Assembly: GCA_020073265.1 (NCBI GenBank)
Contig: JAIQFN010000008.1
Coordinates: forward strand, 1 to 64,000
Reading direction: 5' to 3'
Length of the DNA stretch: 64,000 nucleotides
Origin: Terriglobia bacterium
GTDB taxonomy: Bacteria; Acidobacteriota; Terriglobia; Bryobacterales; Bryobacteraceae
Position numbers and translations under genes: made by a program. The notes beneath the pieces were generated by a model. That model saw nothing but the letters and a program-made list of their open reading frames with translations. It made no database searches and was not told where the DNA came from. Positions 30,508-39,949 of the stretch are shown in pieces; the first letter of the stretch is position 1; every line of letters starts with the position of its first letter.

Positions 30508-31743
30508 CTACAACCCGCTTCGCGACGGGTTTCCGGAATCGCCGGCGAGGCCTTCCAAATGGTTGACCGTGGCGCCTTCGATCCAGACTTGGAAGGAGCC
30601 GGTATCGCCGCGGCCTTCCAGGCGCGTAGAGGTCTGGGATTCGATCTCGAATTTCTTCCACTTCCCGCGCAGCACCCGAAGATACTGGTCGAAATACTTC
30701 GCCGCCGACTCGGGCGTGTCCCAGGTGGAGGCGAAGGACAGCACCGGATGGCCGCCGCGCTTGTGCTCGAACACTTGGTACGAGCTGCCCACCAGGTGCG
30801 ACGCCAGGGCTTCCGTTTCCTTGCCGGCATATTGAGCCAGCAAGATGCGGTAATCCAGTTCGCCCAGGGTGCCTTCCATCAGCGTGCGGAATTCGCGCGC
30901 GGCGGGCACGGGCGGAGGCCGGGGAGTCCGGGGAGCGGAGCGGGCCAGATAGGCATCGGGATGGATAATCTGCTGCGTGCTGACGGGCGGATGCAGGAAC
31001 ACCTCGGAAAACGCCTGGCGGCCCAGCTTCTTGAACAGCGCATTCTGAAAGAGCAGGCCGTCCGAGTAAGGGAACACCAGCGATTCGCGGATGTAGGGCG
31101 GCGATTGGAACAATACCGGAAATTGCTCGGGCGTGTTTTCGACGGCGTGGGCCATCAGGTCGAGTATGGCGTCGGGAACCTCGGCGGGCGCGCCGGATTT
31201 CCTGGCGATGTAGGCGGTCATGAGCCAGGACGCCTGTCCTTCCATGACGGCCTGGCGGGCGGTAGCGGCATCGTCGCTGCGCAGGTTGGAGGAGACGTAC
31301 TTGGCCAGGGGGAAGTGCTGATCGGCGAGGGCGTGCGCCAGCTCGTGGACCAGGGCCAGCTCCTGGTCGGCTCCCGGGCCGCCGTTGTCGTCCAGGACGA
31401 ACAGCTTTTTCTTGTTGTAGTCGTAGAAGGCGGCGGCCTGCTCGGTGAGCAGGTCCAGCGTGTTCTTGCGCAGGTCGAAATCCTGCGGAACCAATCCCAG
31501 CAGCTTGAGCGTGAGCTCTTCGCCGCGCAGGTCGGCGGGCTTGACGGTTTCCTTGACCTTGTCCTCGATGTAGCGGCGGAGCTGATCTTTATTGATCAGC
31601 GCGTAGGGCACCGGGCGAGTGAAGCGCAGGCCGGTGATTTCCGCGAGTCCCTTTTCCATGACGCCGATTTGGGAGAACAGCGCCACCGGGTCGGTGGCGG
31701 TCGCCAGGGTCGCGAACAAGAAGCCTGCCAGGAGTCGTTTCAT
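30508..31743 (-). CDS. secreted HExxH metallopeptidase-like protein
   Basis: This 411-residue protein has a signal peptide (MKRLLAGFLFATLATA). The zinc motif HELAHALADQH appears at about 134-144, and a downstream Glu-rich helix (AVMEGQASWLM) may supply the third ligand, as in gluzincins. The rest (about 200-411) is mixed alpha-beta with no family I can name. A role as an extracytoplasmic peptidase is inferred only from the motif. It is divergent from the 43-residue basic gene at 31761, with only 17 bp between the start codons. Confidence 0.7.
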   Translation of the reverse strand: MKRLLAGFLFATLATATDPVALFSQIGVMEKGLAEITGLRFTRPVPYALINKDQLRRYIEDKVKETVKPADLRGEELTLKLLGLVPQDFDLRKNTLDLLTEQAAAFYDYNKKKLFVLDDNGGPGADQELALVHELAHALADQHFPLAKYVSSNLRSDDAATARQAVMEGQASWLMTAYIARKSGAPAEVPDAILDLMAHAVENTPEQFPVLFQSPPYIRESLVFPYSDGLLFQNALFKKLGRQAFSEVFLHPPVSTQQIIHPDAYLARSAPRTPRPPPVPAAREFRTLMEGTLGELDYRILLAQYAGKETEALASHLVGSSYQVFEHKRGGHPVLSFASTWDTPESAAKYFDQYLRVLRGKWKKFEIESQTSTRLEGRGDTGSFQVWIEGATVNHLEGLAGDSGNPSRSGL

Positions 31744-31760
31744 GCAACAATAGAACTTTC

Positions 31761-31892
31761 ATGGTAAACGAAAAAACATATTCAGCCGAGTATCACGGCA
31801 GCGGGACCTTCATCATCAGCAAGCCGAAGCGCAAGGGTGGCAAGCTTCGACAGTCGAGGTTGAAGAAGCCGCGCCGTGGTGCGCGGAAGTAA
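31761..31892 (+). CDS. 43-residue basic protein
   Basis: A complete small frame runs from ATG to TAA. The N-terminal half is polar/beta-like (YSAEYHGSGTFIIS). The C-terminal half is extremely basic (about 17 Lys/Arg in 25 residues, KPKRKGGKLRQ and KKPRRGARK), as in small nucleic-acid-binding proteins. A ~40-bp repeat begins 2 bp after its stop. No strong ribosome-binding site is visible. Coding is supported by a sensible split between an ordered and a basic half, but I recognise no family. Confidence 0.45.
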   Translation: MVNEKTYSAEYHGSGTFIISKPKRKGGKLRQSRLKKPRRGARK

Positions 31893-31893
31893 C

Positions 31894-31933
31894 GCCGCCT
31901 AAAGGCGGCTGCAGGCTGGATAGCCTGCCCCAC
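31894..31933 (-). repeat. ~40-bp GTGGGGCAG repeat, copy 3
   Basis: An inverted copy between two gene ends (31892 and 31935). Minus strand: GTGGGGCAGGCTATCCAGCC, then GCCGCCTTTAGGCGGC. The terminal stem has diverged from GCCGGC but remains self-complementary. Confidence 0.7.
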
Positions 31934-31934
31934 G

Positions 31935-33743
31935 TCAGAAAATAAAGCTGAGGCCGCCGCGAAGGGCGCGCGGGGTTTGGATCAGGAGCACGCGCTGATC
32001 GACGTGCGAAGTGGGCAGGTAACCCTGGGCCAAGCCGTTGCGGAGTTCGGCGGTGGCTTCCAGGCGGCCCGGCACACCCGGCAGTGACGGGATGGGCTGG
32101 CGCAGGCGCACGTTCAAACCGGCCTCGGGCATGCCGCTCTGCGTCAAATAGAAATGATCCGGCATGAGGACGCTGTAGTCGGTCCACTGATAGCTGCCTG
32201 AGATCTGGGTGCCTGTCACCGGAAGCGTTGCGGAAGCGCGCGCCGAGGCCCAGAAGCGCTGCGTGGTCTGAAGCCGGGAGCGCAGGTCGTCGGCGGCCGC
32301 GAGCCCGGTTTCGCGATCGGCCAGGGCTAAGGCTCCCCCGCGTCCGAAAGACGATCCGATTTCCACTCTGTCACCGAACGAGTGCTTGACGGAAGCGGCG
32401 AAGCCGGTGCGCTGATAACTGCCCGCGTCCAGGACGCTGCTCTTCGAGGAGATATCGGGCAACACGTCGCCGATGGCGAAAGCGTCATCGGAAGCCACTA
32501 CTGTCATGGCGGCGTTGCTCACGGTCTCGCGATACGCGCTCAGGCTGACCGTGGTTGCGCGCAGCTTTTTCTGGTAGCCCACTTCGAGATTCTGGGAGCG
32601 CTGCACCTGGAGACGCCCATCCAGCAGCGAAAGGGGAGGAAGCAGCGACAAGGCGGCCAGGTCTTCCGCCAGCGCCGCAGCGTCGCCGCGCACATGGTTG
32701 CTGTTGTGACTCTCCACCACCAGCTCGGCCGGAGGTGCGCCGGAGCTGAACGCCACCAGCACGTCGCCCATGCTTCCCAGGCTGTAGGTGAGGCGGGCGA
32801 ACTTGCTCAGGGTATTCAGGTGGTCGAGAAAATTCACCGAATCCATGGCCGCGCCGTAGTCCAGGCGCAGGTTATCGTCCAGCGCCAGGCTGTCATGCAC
32901 CGACAGCGACATGGTGCGCAGGGCCGGGGATCCGTCCGGCTGTCCGCTCAAGGTGGCCAGGCTGGCGCGGGCGGGCAGGTAGATCTGCTGCATGGTGAGC
33001 GACACTTCCGGGCTGAAGCCTTCGCGATGGTAGCTGGTGCGGAACCCGGCGCCGGGCGTTCCGGCGTGGTTGCTGTAGTCGACATTGCCGCTGACCTGGA
33101 GCTGGTTGCGGCCGAAGACGGAAGTCGCGAGCGCGAACGCGGTTCCCAGATCGGCCCGGGAATAAGTGCCACCCAGGGAACCGGGATCGCCGGCCGAAAC
33201 ATTCACCAGTCCGCGGGTATCGGAGAAGATGCTGCCGGGCACCGAGTCGCGCCGGTTCGGATCGGAGGCGCTGAAGTCGGGGAGCATGCGCAGAACGGGG
33301 CGAGTGGGAGCGGATCCTTTGAGGGTCCAGCGCCAGTCGTCGCTCATGAGCGCGCCCTGGCCGGGAGCGGCGTACACCAGCTCGATGGAACTCAGGACGC
33401 TGGCCAAGTCGACATACAGCAGGCTCTGCATGCCGGGCTGAACGGTGATGCTGCGCTTGACGGCCGGCATGAAGCTGGCCAGCGAAACGCGGATGGAGTA
33501 CAGATCGGGCGAGAGCGAAGCAAAGCCAAACACGCCGCGCTCGTTGGTGAGGGCCTGCTGGATCATCCGCTCAGAGCGATTGAACAGCATCACCGTGGCG
33601 CCCATCTGGGGCACGCCGCTGGAATTGCGGACATAGCCGGCGATGCTGCCGGACAGCTTGGTGGGGGTGACGGGAAAGGCGGCGGGCGCTGACAGCATCA
33701 GCACCGCAGTCAGGCTAGCAGCGAGTTTAGCGCTACCCGTCAT
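31935..33743 (-). CDS. outer-membrane barrel-like protein with carboxypeptidase-regulatory domain
   Basis: This 602-residue protein has a signal peptide (about 1-25). Residues 30-115 form a carboxypeptidase-regulatory-like Ig fold (SIAGYVRNSSGVPQMGATVMLFN then GVFGFASLSPDLYSIRVS). The remainder is long and rich in amphipathic beta strands, ending in Phe (GLSFIF), the usual outer-membrane C-terminal signature. TonB-dependent transporters of Acidobacteria share this plan, but the plug domain and TonB box are not evident and the protein is short for that group (usually over 1000 residues). It could be a reduced relative or a separate barrel family. Confidence 0.65.
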   Translation of the reverse strand: MTGSAKLAASLTAVLMLSAPAAFPVTPTKLSGSIAGYVRNSSGVPQMGATVMLFNRSERMIQQALTNERGVFGFASLSPDLYSIRVSLASFMPAVKRSITVQPGMQSLLYVDLASVLSSIELVYAAPGQGALMSDDWRWTLKGSAPTRPVLRMLPDFSASDPNRRDSVPGSIFSDTRGLVNVSAGDPGSLGGTYSRADLGTAFALATSVFGRNQLQVSGNVDYSNHAGTPGAGFRTSYHREGFSPEVSLTMQQIYLPARASLATLSGQPDGSPALRTMSLSVHDSLALDDNLRLDYGAAMDSVNFLDHLNTLSKFARLTYSLGSMGDVLVAFSSGAPPAELVVESHNSNHVRGDAAALAEDLAALSLLPPLSLLDGRLQVQRSQNLEVGYQKKLRATTVSLSAYRETVSNAAMTVVASDDAFAIGDVLPDISSKSSVLDAGSYQRTGFAASVKHSFGDRVEIGSSFGRGGALALADRETGLAAADDLRSRLQTTQRFWASARASATLPVTGTQISGSYQWTDYSVLMPDHFYLTQSGMPEAGLNVRLRQPIPSLPGVPGRLEATAELRNGLAQGYLPTSHVDQRVLLIQTPRALRGGLSFIF

Positions 33744-33796
33744 GATCCTCAGCGGTCAACCCGGACGAGCCTCAGGGCTTCGTCCTAATCTCACCT

Positions 33797-35485
33797 TTAC
33801 TTTACCGTAAAGTTGGCGGTAGGGGTTAACTCCTGGTTCCGGTTCTTGTCCACCGCCTTGATCTTCAACGTATACTGGCCGGGATCCAGCGATCTCAGGT
33901 CCAGCAATTGCTCCACCGTCACGCGCTGCGCCGTGGCGCCCGGCACGGAAGTGACTTCCTGGACATAGTCGAGCACCGGCTTGTCGACTCCATTCTTAGT
34001 GATTTGATACTGAATGGTTCCGTTGGGTTTGTTGGTCTTTTCGTCCGGAGCGAAATTGTAGAACTGGGTATAAATGCCCAGCTTCTCATTGCGATTGAAG
34101 GTATCGTTCAGGCGCGGCCGGACCTTGGTGTCGCCGATGACAAACGGGCCGCTTCCGATGCTGTTGGTGGGGACTTTCTCCACCAGGTCGGCCAGAATGA
34201 GGCTGCTGGACCCTAGCTTCTCCTCATCGAAATGCGGGACGTTGAGGGCCATCGGGTAGGTGGTCATGTTTCCACCGGTGATGTCCTTGCACACCACGTT
34301 GAGCCGGTACATTCCGGGAGCGAGCGGGATGGCCTTCTGATAGATCCGGGAAGAGTCGAGCGCTTTCTGCAAAAGGTCGCTGGGGAGTTCCACGGTCACC
34401 GGATCTTCAAAGGTATTGATCATCCGGCCGGCGATGGAAGTGACGCGGCCGAAGATATTCACGGTGGCTTTGGCGATGTTGTCCTTCTGCTGGAACTGCA
34501 GGTCATGCAGCTGGAACTGGATGGTGACGGTGGTCAGGACGGTGGCATCGGTGATCTTGATGTAGTCCGCCTGTACCTTGAAGGGCAACGTGTTGTAACG
34601 GATGCTGGAACTGACAGCCGCTTCCAGATCCTTGTATTTCACGGCCGGCGGCTTTTGGAGCTTGGCAAACTGCTCCAGCCGTTCGAACTCGTTCATGCTG
34701 TTGGGCAGCGGCTGGTCGCCGACGCCGAGGTGCGTGCCGTCGGTGCGGTTGAATCGATCGGTCTTACTGGCCAGTCCCATTTGTTCCATCATGGTGAGAC
34801 CGGCGTTGGGGACATACAGCAGGGCGTCCTTCTCCGACGGGTCCATGCTCATGTGGTATTCGCCGCTCATGGTGGTGTCGACGAACTCGATGTTGACGTC
34901 GTTGCCGATGCCATCGATGTAGCGGTAGCGCCATTTCTCGAAAGGATAGGTGGAGGTGGTTCCGCCGCCCTCTTCATAGGGCCGCTCGTAGGTGCCGCCG
35001 GCGGGGTGGGATTCGATCTCGTCGGGCGGGCCGAACGTAATATAGATGCGGCCGCGGTCAGTCTTCCATCCGGGAATGCCGGAAGCGAAGTGGTCGTTGG
35101 CGTAGGCGATGCGGCGGTAGTGCTCTTCCTTGAACTCGTTCTCTTCGGTATCGGGGGTGGGATCGCGGCGCAGCCAGAACTGCTCGATGAACTGCTGGCG
35201 CTCGTCGTCGGTGCTGAGACGTTTAAACGCGGTGCGCTCCTCGTCGGTGATGATGTAGCCGACGTCCTCGTTGAGCCATTTCCTGTAGGGAGTTTCCAGC
35301 TCTTTGCGCAGCTTGTCTTCCTGTTTTTTGCGCTGCTTGTCGGTCATCGGTTTGGCGACCGTGTCGCGCTGGGAGGATGCGGCTGCCTCTTTGGACTTAC
35401 TGGATTGGGGCGCGGCGTTGATGGCGATGCCCATCAGGCTGAGGGTCGCGACCGAAACGCAGGTTGTCACGAGCTTTGTTTTCAT
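33797..35485 (-). CDS. secreted GWxTD-domain protein
   Basis: From the ATG at 35485 (GGGGGG 8 bp upstream) the protein has 562 residues and a signal peptide (about 1-25). A Lys/Glu-rich coiled stretch (DKQRKKQEDKLRKEL) leads into the GWxTD-type domain at about 65-190: WLNEDVGYIITDEERTAF, LWRRDPTP-like FWLRRDPTPDTEENEF, and GRIYITFGPPDEIE. The second half is built of beta-sandwich modules, ending in a TLKIKAVDKNRNQELTP strand. GWxTD proteins are extracytoplasmic and widespread in Acidobacteria; their role is unknown. Confidence 0.85.
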   Translation of the reverse strand: MKTKLVTTCVSVATLSLMGIAINAAPQSSKSKEAAASSQRDTVAKPMTDKQRKKQEDKLRKELETPYRKWLNEDVGYIITDEERTAFKRLSTDDERQQFIEQFWLRRDPTPDTEENEFKEEHYRRIAYANDHFASGIPGWKTDRGRIYITFGPPDEIESHPAGGTYERPYEEGGGTTSTYPFEKWRYRYIDGIGNDVNIEFVDTTMSGEYHMSMDPSEKDALLYVPNAGLTMMEQMGLASKTDRFNRTDGTHLGVGDQPLPNSMNEFERLEQFAKLQKPPAVKYKDLEAAVSSSIRYNTLPFKVQADYIKITDATVLTTVTIQFQLHDLQFQQKDNIAKATVNIFGRVTSIAGRMINTFEDPVTVELPSDLLQKALDSSRIYQKAIPLAPGMYRLNVVCKDITGGNMTTYPMALNVPHFDEEKLGSSSLILADLVEKVPTNSIGSGPFVIGDTKVRPRLNDTFNRNEKLGIYTQFYNFAPDEKTNKPNGTIQYQITKNGVDKPVLDYVQEVTSVPGATAQRVTVEQLLDLRSLDPGQYTLKIKAVDKNRNQELTPTANFTVK

Positions 35486-35669
35486 ACAATTCACCCCCCT
35501 ACCATGACTCTGGTACAGCTATCATTCTAGGCCCTTAGCGAGAATCGGTCAAGGACCTCCTGGCCACCACTCCCAGGAGGGACGCGGCGGGGGAATGGGC
35601 GGTTTCAGGGGGCGGGAGCCTCAGGCGCCCACCCCGGCACTGGGCGGGTGAAGACGGCGCCTAAGTGCG

Positions 35670-36470
35670 ATGCTTGACTTGATGAGCGGAACAGCTTTGA
35701 TAACGGGCGCGTCGAGCGGGATTGGAGCGGCATTCGCGGAGGCGTTGGCGGCGCGCGGCCTGGATCTGGTGCTGGTGGCGCGGCGCAAGGAGTTGCTGGA
35801 GCGGCTGGCGCGAGGGCTCGAGCAGTCGCGCGGGATCGCGACCGAGGTGCTGGAGGCGGACCTGACATTGAACCAGGATCTGGCTCTAGTGGAGCAGCGC
35901 ATCGCCGCGGCGGCAAACCTGGAACTGCTGGTGAACAACGCCGGGTTTGGAACGCGCGGGAAGTTTTTCAACGTGGACGCGCGCAGCCAGGATCAGATGC
36001 ACCGGCTGCACGTGCTGGCCACCATGCGGTTGACGCATGCGGCGCTGGAGGGGATGGTGCAGCGCGGCCGGGGCGGCGTGATCAACGTGTCGTCGGTGGC
36101 GGCGTTCTGGCAATCGCCGGGCAGCGTCAGTTATTGCGCCACCAAGTGCTGGATGAACAGTTTCACCGAAGGCCTGGCGCTGGAGCTGGCAGGCAGCCGG
36201 TCGCCGGTGTCGGTACAGGCGCTGTGTCCGGGCTACACGCGGTCGGAATTTCACGACACCGCGGGGATGAAGCGCGAAGCGATTCCGTCGAGCTGGTGGA
36301 TGACGGCCGAGGACGTGGTCGCGGCATCATTGCGAGGGCTGGAGCGCGGCGACACTTTTGTGATTCCCGGCTGGCGCTACCAGGCGGCGGTGTTCTTGCT
36401 GAAGCACGCTCCGCGGGTCTTGCTGCGGCGGATCGCGGTTCACCAGATGCGGCGAATGGGGCGGGATTGA
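35670..36470 (+). CDS. short-chain dehydrogenase/reductase
   Basis: This is a classical SDR of 266 residues, an NAD(P)-dependent oxidoreductase. TGASSGIG is at about 12-19, and the Arg after the second strand (LVARR) favours NADPH. NNAG is at about 90, the catalytic Ser lies in INVSSVA, and the YCATK Tyr/Lys pair at about 152-156. PGYTRSEF follows, with a C-terminal amphipathic helix. The substrate is unknown. A start at the internal ATG four codons later is equally possible. It precedes a small barrel protein gene on the same strand. Confidence 0.85.
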   Translation: MLDLMSGTALITGASSGIGAAFAEALAARGLDLVLVARRKELLERLARGLEQSRGIATEVLEADLTLNQDLALVEQRIAAAANLELLVNNAGFGTRGKFFNVDARSQDQMHRLHVLATMRLTHAALEGMVQRGRGGVINVSSVAAFWQSPGSVSYCATKCWMNSFTEGLALELAGSRSPVSVQALCPGYTRSEFHDTAGMKREAIPSSWWMTAEDVVAASLRGLERGDTFVIPGWRYQAAVFLLKHAPRVLLRRIAVHQMRRMGRD

Positions 36471-36539
36471 TGGCCGGCGGCGACTCGAGGACGATTCCAA
36501 ATCTGTGATACTGTCGGGGCGTTGAACACGGAGGCGCCC

Positions 36540-36815
36540 ATGACTTACATGCTGTGCCGCAATCGCGTTGCGGACTTCTCGCAGTGGAAGGCGGTGTTCG
36601 CTTCTCATCGAGCAGCGCACCAACGTGCGGGCCTTCGGCTCGTCAATATCTGGCGCGGAGTCGAGGAACCCAACAACATCTTCTTCCTGTTCGAAGTTGC
36701 CAGCCTGGACAAGGCCCGGGAATTCATCGGTAATCCAGAGGCCGCCAAAGCCGCGGCAGCTTCCGGCGTGATCGACGGCGAGTACCATTTCATCGGAGAC
36801 GCCGGGGGTTACTGA
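36540..36815 (+). CDS. small dimeric alpha-beta barrel protein
   Basis: This 91-residue protein starts at the ATG that follows GGAGG by 5 bp. The pattern RVADFSQWKAVFASH, then GLRLVNIWRGVEEPNNIFFLFEVASLDKAREFI, then EYHFIG is that of ferredoxin-like dimeric barrels (antibiotic biosynthesis monooxygenase / EthD-like). Such proteins bind small aromatic or haem-like ligands, but no catalytic residue can be named. It lies downstream of the SDR and convergent with the flavin monooxygenase. Confidence 0.7.
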   Translation: MTYMLCRNRVADFSQWKAVFASHRAAHQRAGLRLVNIWRGVEEPNNIFFLFEVASLDKAREFIGNPEAAKAAAASGVIDGEYHFIGDAGGY

Positions 36816-36824
36816 CCTTCTGAC

Positions 36825-38471
36825 TCAGGAAGCCACCGCGCAGGAGTGCAGCGCGAAACCTTCGTAGCCGTTGGCGGCAATCTCATCGCACTTTTGCCGG
36901 TAGACGCCCAGCCCGCCGATGTAAGGCATGAAGACGCGCGGTTTGCCGGGAATGTTGGCGCCCACATACCAGGAGTTGGCCAAAGGAAACAGCGTGGTGT
37001 TGGCAACCTCGTTGACGTGCGCCACCCAGGCGTTTTCCGCGTCCACGGTTGCTTCGATGCTGGCGACGTCGTGTTGGCGCAAGTAGGCCAGGCAATCGGC
37101 GATCCAGTCAACGTGTTGTTCGATCGCCATGACCATGTTGGCGAGCACGGAGGGGCTGCCGGGACCGGTGATGGTGAATAGGTTGGGGAAGCCGGTGATC
37201 ATGAGACCCAGGTAAGTGCGCGGCCCTTCGGACCACTTCTGCTTCAGCGCGACGCCGGCCCGGCCGCGAATGTCGATGTTGGACAGAGCGCCCGTCATGG
37301 CGTCGAAGCCGGTGGCGAACACGATGCTGTCGAGCGTGTACTCTGCTTCGGAGGTTCGCAATCCGGTGGGAGTGATCTCCTGGATGGGCGTGGTCCGGGC
37401 ATCGATGAGCGTGACGTTGTCGCGGTTGAACGTCGCGTAGTAGCCGGTGTCCACGCAGAGCCGCTTGGTGGCGATTGGGTAATCTCTCGGTAGGAGTTTT
37501 TCGGCAACGGAAGGATCGCGGACGATCCCGCGTATTTTGGTGCGCACGAACTCAGCCGCGGTGTCGTTGGCTTCCTTGTTGACGATGATGTCGGCGAACG
37601 TGCCGAGCATGGCGAAGCCGCCCCGCCGCCAGCGTTCCTCGTAGGCGCTTTGCCGCTCCTCCGGCGGCGCCTCCAGGGCAGGTTTTTCATTTTGGTCGAG
37701 GAGCAAACCGAAAGCCGCAGTCCGGGCCCGCTGGCGATACTCGGCGCGGTGCATCTTCCAATCCCGGGTCACTTCGGGCGCGAGCGGACCATTGTGCGCG
37801 GGCACGCTGAAATTGGGAGTCCGCTGGAACACGAAAACATGCGAGGCCTGCCTGGCGATGTTCGGGACGGACTGGATGGCGGATGATCCGGTGCCGATGA
37901 CGCCGACCCTTTGACCGCTGAAGTCGACTCCTTCGTGGGGCCAGTGACCGGTGTGATAGGTCTTGCCCTGGAAGGTATCGCGACCCTTGAAATCGGGGAT
38001 CTTCGCGGCAGACAGGCAGCCGGTGGCCATGATGCAGAACTGCGCCGACACACGCTCGCCCCGGTCGGTCTGGACGGTCCAGCGGCTGGCGGTTTCGTCG
38101 AAGATCGCGCACGTCACGCGGGTTTCGAACCGGATGTCGCGTTTGAGGTCGAAGCGCTCGGCGACGTGATTGAGATAGCGCAGGATCTCCGGCTGGGAGG
38201 CGTAGCGTTCGGTCCACTGCCATTCCCGTTCGAGTTCTTCGGAGAATGAGTAGGAGTACTCCAGGCTTTCGACGTCGCAGCGCGCGCCCGGGTAGCGGTT
38301 CCAGAACCAGGTGCCGCCGACGCCGCTGCCGGCTTCGTAAATGCGCGCTGAGAGGCCGAGACCGCGCAGGCGGTGCAGCATGTAGAGGCCTGAGAAGCCT
38401 GCGCCGACGATCACTGCATCCAAAGCGCTGCTCGGTTCAACGCCGCGCGGTTTCGAAGGTGATTCTGACAT
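36825..38471 (-). CDS. flavin-dependent monooxygenase (Baeyer-Villiger type)
   Basis: This 548-residue FAD/NADPH monooxygenase has an FAD Rossmann motif (VIVGAGFSGLYMLHRL, about 19-34) and a second, NADPH-binding motif (VGVIGTGSSAIQ, about 185-196). Between them sits the Baeyer-Villiger fingerprint FQGKTYHTGHWP at about 166-177. It converts ketones to esters or lactones in this family. Length and order match cyclohexanone/phenylacetone monooxygenase-type enzymes. Its real substrate is unknown. Neighbouring SDR and small barrel genes could belong to the same oxidation route, but they are on the opposite strand. Confidence 0.9.
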   Translation of the reverse strand: MSESPSKPRGVEPSSALDAVIVGAGFSGLYMLHRLRGLGLSARIYEAGSGVGGTWFWNRYPGARCDVESLEYSYSFSEELEREWQWTERYASQPEILRYLNHVAERFDLKRDIRFETRVTCAIFDETASRWTVQTDRGERVSAQFCIMATGCLSAAKIPDFKGRDTFQGKTYHTGHWPHEGVDFSGQRVGVIGTGSSAIQSVPNIARQASHVFVFQRTPNFSVPAHNGPLAPEVTRDWKMHRAEYRQRARTAAFGLLLDQNEKPALEAPPEERQSAYEERWRRGGFAMLGTFADIIVNKEANDTAAEFVRTKIRGIVRDPSVAEKLLPRDYPIATKRLCVDTGYYATFNRDNVTLIDARTTPIQEITPTGLRTSEAEYTLDSIVFATGFDAMTGALSNIDIRGRAGVALKQKWSEGPRTYLGLMITGFPNLFTITGPGSPSVLANMVMAIEQHVDWIADCLAYLRQHDVASIEATVDAENAWVAHVNEVANTTLFPLANSWYVGANIPGKPRVFMPYIGGLGVYRQKCDEIAANGYEGFALHSCAVAS

Positions 38472-38524
38472 ATATGCGGCCTCCTTGGCGTCTGCTTCGA
38501 CGTATGATACCGCAGGTCGATGCT

Positions 38525-38565
38525 GCCGGCTAAAGCCCGGCTGCGGGCTGGAACGTCCGCCCCAC
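38525..38565 (-). repeat. ~40-bp GTGGGGCAG repeat, copy 4
   Basis: An inverted copy lying directly downstream (2 bp) of the M28 peptidase stop codon. Minus strand: GTGGGGCGGACGTTCCAGCC, then GCAGCCGGGCTTTAGCCGGC. Confidence 0.7.
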
Positions 38566-38566
38566 G

Positions 38567-39949
38567 TCAGTAGGTTTCGATTTCGGTCTTGGTGCGCGGG
38601 CCGGGCACGTAGGGCGAAACCAGGCTCTCGTTGCCGTCGCGGTCGATGGCCTTGACGCCGAAGATGACATCGTCCACCGAGACGTTCTTGAAGGTGTACT
38701 CAGTCACGTTGCCGACGAAGATCTCGCGTTCCCAATTCGGCGACGTGGTCCTGCGCATCACCACCACGTAGCCCAGCAAGTCCGGCTCGGGATTCTCGTT
38801 TTTCCAACGCAGCGCGGCGTCGTAGCGCGATTTGCCGCGTCCGATCATGGGCGTGAGCTGGCCCTTGCGCGGACCGCGCGCGATCGGTTCGTTGGTCACC
38901 GGAGCTTTGGGAGCGAGCGCCAGGCTGGCGAGGGCGGCGGCGTTGGCTTGCGCGGCCCGGGTGGTGTAAGGCACCGAAGCGTTGGCGAAGGTGTCGGTCT
39001 CGGTGTGCTGGTTAGCGTAAGTCTCGTTGGGCGTCGTGAAGCGGATGGCGGCGTAGCCCTCCTGATTGAAGGAAGTGTGGTCGCCGCCGCGGCCCAGCCG
39101 GTCGGAACGGAAGATCAGGTCGATCTTGAGCGACGGAAGGTAGCGCTCGCTGGCCTCCTGGACGTAGCGCGCCAGTTGACGCGAAGTCGAATCGTTGGGG
39201 TCTTCGGAAAACACCCACAGGGTTCCATTGTCGATGCGCCCGTTGCCGGAAACCTCGGTGCCGATGATGTCGTTGTTCAGCACACCGTCGATGATTTGAT
39301 TCTCCTGGTGCGCCTTGCGCGCATACAGGCTGCTGCCGATGAGGCCTTCTTCTTCGCCGGTGAAGGCCACGAACACGATGGTCTTCTCGAACTCATACTG
39401 GCTCATCACGCGCGCCAGCTCCATTACGGCCGCCGTTCCGCTGCCGTCGTCGCTGACGCCCGGAGCAGTGGGGGCGCGGTTCGCAAGATCGGCATAGGCG
39501 TCGGTGGCCGGCACGTCGCCGCCGATCGCAGGCTGCGGCATGGCGCGCAGCAGCACCGCCATCGAATCGTAGTGCGCGCTGATGATGAATTGCCGTTCCG
39601 GATTCAACTTGCCCGGCAGCACCGCCACCACGTTGTGGACATCCACGTCGCGCGCAATGCGGCCCTTTTTCTTCACCTTGTAGCTGTCGTAGCGAACCTG
39701 GAGACGCGGGCTGTAACTGGAAAACTGATCGAAGATCCAGCGGCGGGCCGCGCCGATGCCGCGGGTAGGGCTGTCGTCTTCCGAAAACAGGTCGCGCGTC
39801 TGGAAGCTCTCCAGCTTCTTCATGATTTCGCCGACGCGTTCCTCGGAGACCGAATCGACGATCTTCTTTATCGTGGGATTTACCGACTTCATCTGCGCCG
39901 GGGCGCACGTGGCCAGCAACGCGGCCAGCATCGGGATTTTCAGTTTCAT
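38567..39949 (-). CDS. secreted M28-family zinc aminopeptidase
   Basis: This 460-residue protein has a signal peptide (about 1-18, ending CAPAQ). The M28 catalytic core includes ISAHYDS (first ligand His), GVSDDGSGTAAVMELARV (bridging Asp), FTGEEEGLIGS (catalytic Glu pair), and RGGDHTSFNQEGYAAIRFT with a late His. A C-terminal fibronectin-III-like module (about 370-455) follows (EPDLLGYVVVMRRT). It cleaves N-terminal residues from peptides outside the cytoplasm. Its ATG overlaps the stop of the upstream MBL gene, so the two are coupled. Confidence 0.88.
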   Translation of the reverse strand: MKLKIPMLAALLATCAPAQMKSVNPTIKKIVDSVSEERVGEIMKKLESFQTRDLFSEDDSPTRGIGAARRWIFDQFSSYSPRLQVRYDSYKVKKKGRIARDVDVHNVVAVLPGKLNPERQFIISAHYDSMAVLLRAMPQPAIGGDVPATDAYADLANRAPTAPGVSDDGSGTAAVMELARVMSQYEFEKTIVFVAFTGEEEGLIGSSLYARKAHQENQIIDGVLNNDIIGTEVSGNGRIDNGTLWVFSEDPNDSTSRQLARYVQEASERYLPSLKIDLIFRSDRLGRGGDHTSFNQEGYAAIRFTTPNETYANQHTETDTFANASVPYTTRAAQANAAALASLALAPKAPVTNEPIARGPRKGQLTPMIGRGKSRYDAALRWKNENPEPDLLGYVVVMRRTTSPNWEREIFVGNVTEYTFKNVSVDDVIFGVKAIDRDGNESLVSPYVPGPRTKTEIETY

